Of a DNA stretch of 64,000 nucleotides, positions 62,995-64,000 are shown piece by piece. The stretch is from the NCBI GenBank assembly GCA_963575745.1, contig CAUYUJ010003078.1, forward strand, positions 1-64,000. The letters are read 5' to 3'. The notes beneath the pieces are model-generated. The model had not been told where the DNA came from and ran no database searches. It saw only the letters and a program-made list of their open reading frames with translations. Numbering within the stretch: position 1 is the first letter of the stretch; each line of letters begins with the position of its first letter. The position numbers and the translations under genes are program-made. This DNA comes from Prorocentrum cordatum (Eukaryota > Sar > Dinophyceae > Prorocentrales > Prorocentraceae).

Positions 62995-64000
62995 TCGCAG
63001 TCACAGCCTCAGCCTCAGCCTGCCTCAGCCTCAGCCTCAGCCTGCCTCAGCCTCAGCCTGCTCAGCCTCAGCCTCAGCCTGCTTCAGCCTCAGCCTCAGT
63101 CTGCCTTCAGCCTCGGCCTCAGCCTCAGCCTGCCTCAGCCTCAGCCTGCATCAGCCTCAGCCTCAGCCTCAGCCTGCCTCAGCATCAGCCTGCCTCAGCC
63201 TCAGCCTCAGCCTGCCTCAGCCTCAGCCTCAGCCTGCTTCAGCCTCAGCCTCAGTCTGCCTTCAGCCTCGGCCTCAGCCTCAGCCTGCCTCAGCCTCATC
63301 AGCCTCAGCTGCCTCCTCAGCCTCAGCCTCAGCATCAGCCTTCAGCCTCAGCTCAGTCTGGGCAGCCTCAGCCTCAGCCTCAGCCTGCCTCAGCCTTAGC
63401 CTGCCTGCCTCAGCCTCAGCCTCAGCCTGCCTCAGCCTCAGCCTCAGCCTCAGCTTCAGCCTCAGCCTCAGTCTGCCTTCAGCCTCGGCCTCAGCCTCAG
63501 CCTGCCTCAGCCTCAGCCTGCATCAGCCTCAGCCTCAGCCTCAGCCTGCCTCAGCATCAGCCTGCCTCAGCCAGCCTGCCTCAGCATCAGCCTGCCTCAG
63601 CCTCAGCCTCAGCCTGCCTCAGCCTCAGCCTCAGCCTGCTTCAGCCTCAGCCTCAGTCTGCCTTCAGCCTCGGCCTCAGCCTCAGCCTGCCTCAGCCTCA
63701 GCCTGCCTCAGCCAGCCTCAGCCTCAGCCTCAGCCTAGCCTCAGCATCAGTCTGCCTTCAGCCTCGGCCTCAGCCTCAGCCTGCAGCCTCAGCCTCAGCC
63801 TGCCTCAGCCTCAGCCTCAGCCTCAGCCTCAGCCTCAGCCTCAGCCTCAGCCTGCTTCAGCCTCGGCCTCAGTCTGCCTTCAGCCTCGGCCTCAGCCTCA
63901 GCCTGCCTCAGCCTCAGCCTGCATCAGCCTCAGCCTCAGCCTCAGCCTGCCTCAGCATCAGCCTGCCTCAGCCTCAGCCTCAGCCTGCCTCAGCCTCAGC
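62995..64000. repeat. (CAGCCT)n array running off the window
   Basis: About 1 kb of CAGCCT hexamers with GCAGCCT, TCAGCCT and CAGTCTGCCTT variants. Higher-order blocks of roughly 190-380 bp seem to recur (for example CTTCAGCCTCGGCCTCAGCC at 63108, 63261, 63477, 63661, 63757 and 63880). Starts after a short GCAGTCGCAGTCG run. Confidence 0.9.

Noticed and set aside
1-64000. CRISPR arrays, bacterial operons, rRNA or tRNA genes
   Set aside because: No spacer-repeat pattern, no ribosome-binding-site-led gene clusters, and no recognisable rRNA or tRNA sequence; the tandem repeats have no unique spacers.

Overview
The window looks like nuclear DNA of a dinoflagellate; the species cannot be fixed from the sequence (a Prorocentrum-like or Symbiodinium-like genome would fit). 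Four things point there. A near-perfect relic of the dinoflagellate spliced leader sits at 28888-28907. The one clear host gene, a plastid-type transketolase, has GC-AG and GA-AG introns with short direct repeats at their ends. The LINE and Copia-type retroelements have the domain sets I associate with dinoflagellates. Everything else is repeat-rich, GC-rich and dominated by (TCC)n/(GGA)n tracts. Reading frames inside those tracts (poly-Ser/Pro/Leu/Glu/Arg) are treated as artefacts.

Layout. 1-22.7 kb is repeat DNA. It holds five copies, in both orientations, of a composite element (unique head, about 83-bp satellite units, unique tail, long TCC tract). It also holds a 21-bp minisatellite, a reverse-transcriptase fragment (3.96-4.48 kb), one probable minus-strand terminal exon (6.7 kb), GAT/GAGGAT arrays, introner-like repeats, a TIR element, and a 4.7-kb block of nested minisatellites (16.8-21.7 kb). 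22.7-25.96 kb is transketolase. 26-28.9 kb is simple repeats, a second TIR element and another dispersed repeat.

28.9-51.7 kb is a nested retrotransposon. A degenerate LINE of about 6.8 kb begins at a spliced-leader relic inside a TCC tract. It carries a zinc-ribbon/coiled-coil ORF1, an APE-type endonuclease, broken RT, C2H2 fingers and a 286-aa accessory ORF. A 15,982-bp Copia-type LTR element (32944-48925) interrupts it, with 269-bp LTRs differing at 4 sites, a 5-bp target duplication TAAAG, and a primer-binding site directly after the 5' LTR. Its order is a membrane-segment pre-gag ORF, gag with a CCHC knuckle, then a 2030-aa ORF with a Tpt1/KptA-like RNA 2'-phosphotransferase domain, a RING-H2 finger and an aspartic protease. 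After these come a DNA-methyltransferase-like region with zinc motifs, integrase, RT and RNase H. The frame is broken by two single stops and several frame changes.

The most striking signal is a family of at least 36 tiny hairpins scattered through that Copia element and not noticed elsewhere. Most have a 5-bp stem closing a GNRA tetraloop. Stems differ from copy to copy but stay complementary, and all but one coding copy sit in the same codon phase, giving x-G-N-x'-P peptides whose x and x' codons are reverse complements. This looks like an RNA- or DNA-level system embedded in coding sequence.

51.7-64 kb holds a third TIR element, an acidic hypothetical ORF, degenerate tandem repeats, a decayed BED-finger-like/coiled-coil gene, an A/C-rich island with unfamiliar ORFs, and a CAGCCT array running off the end.
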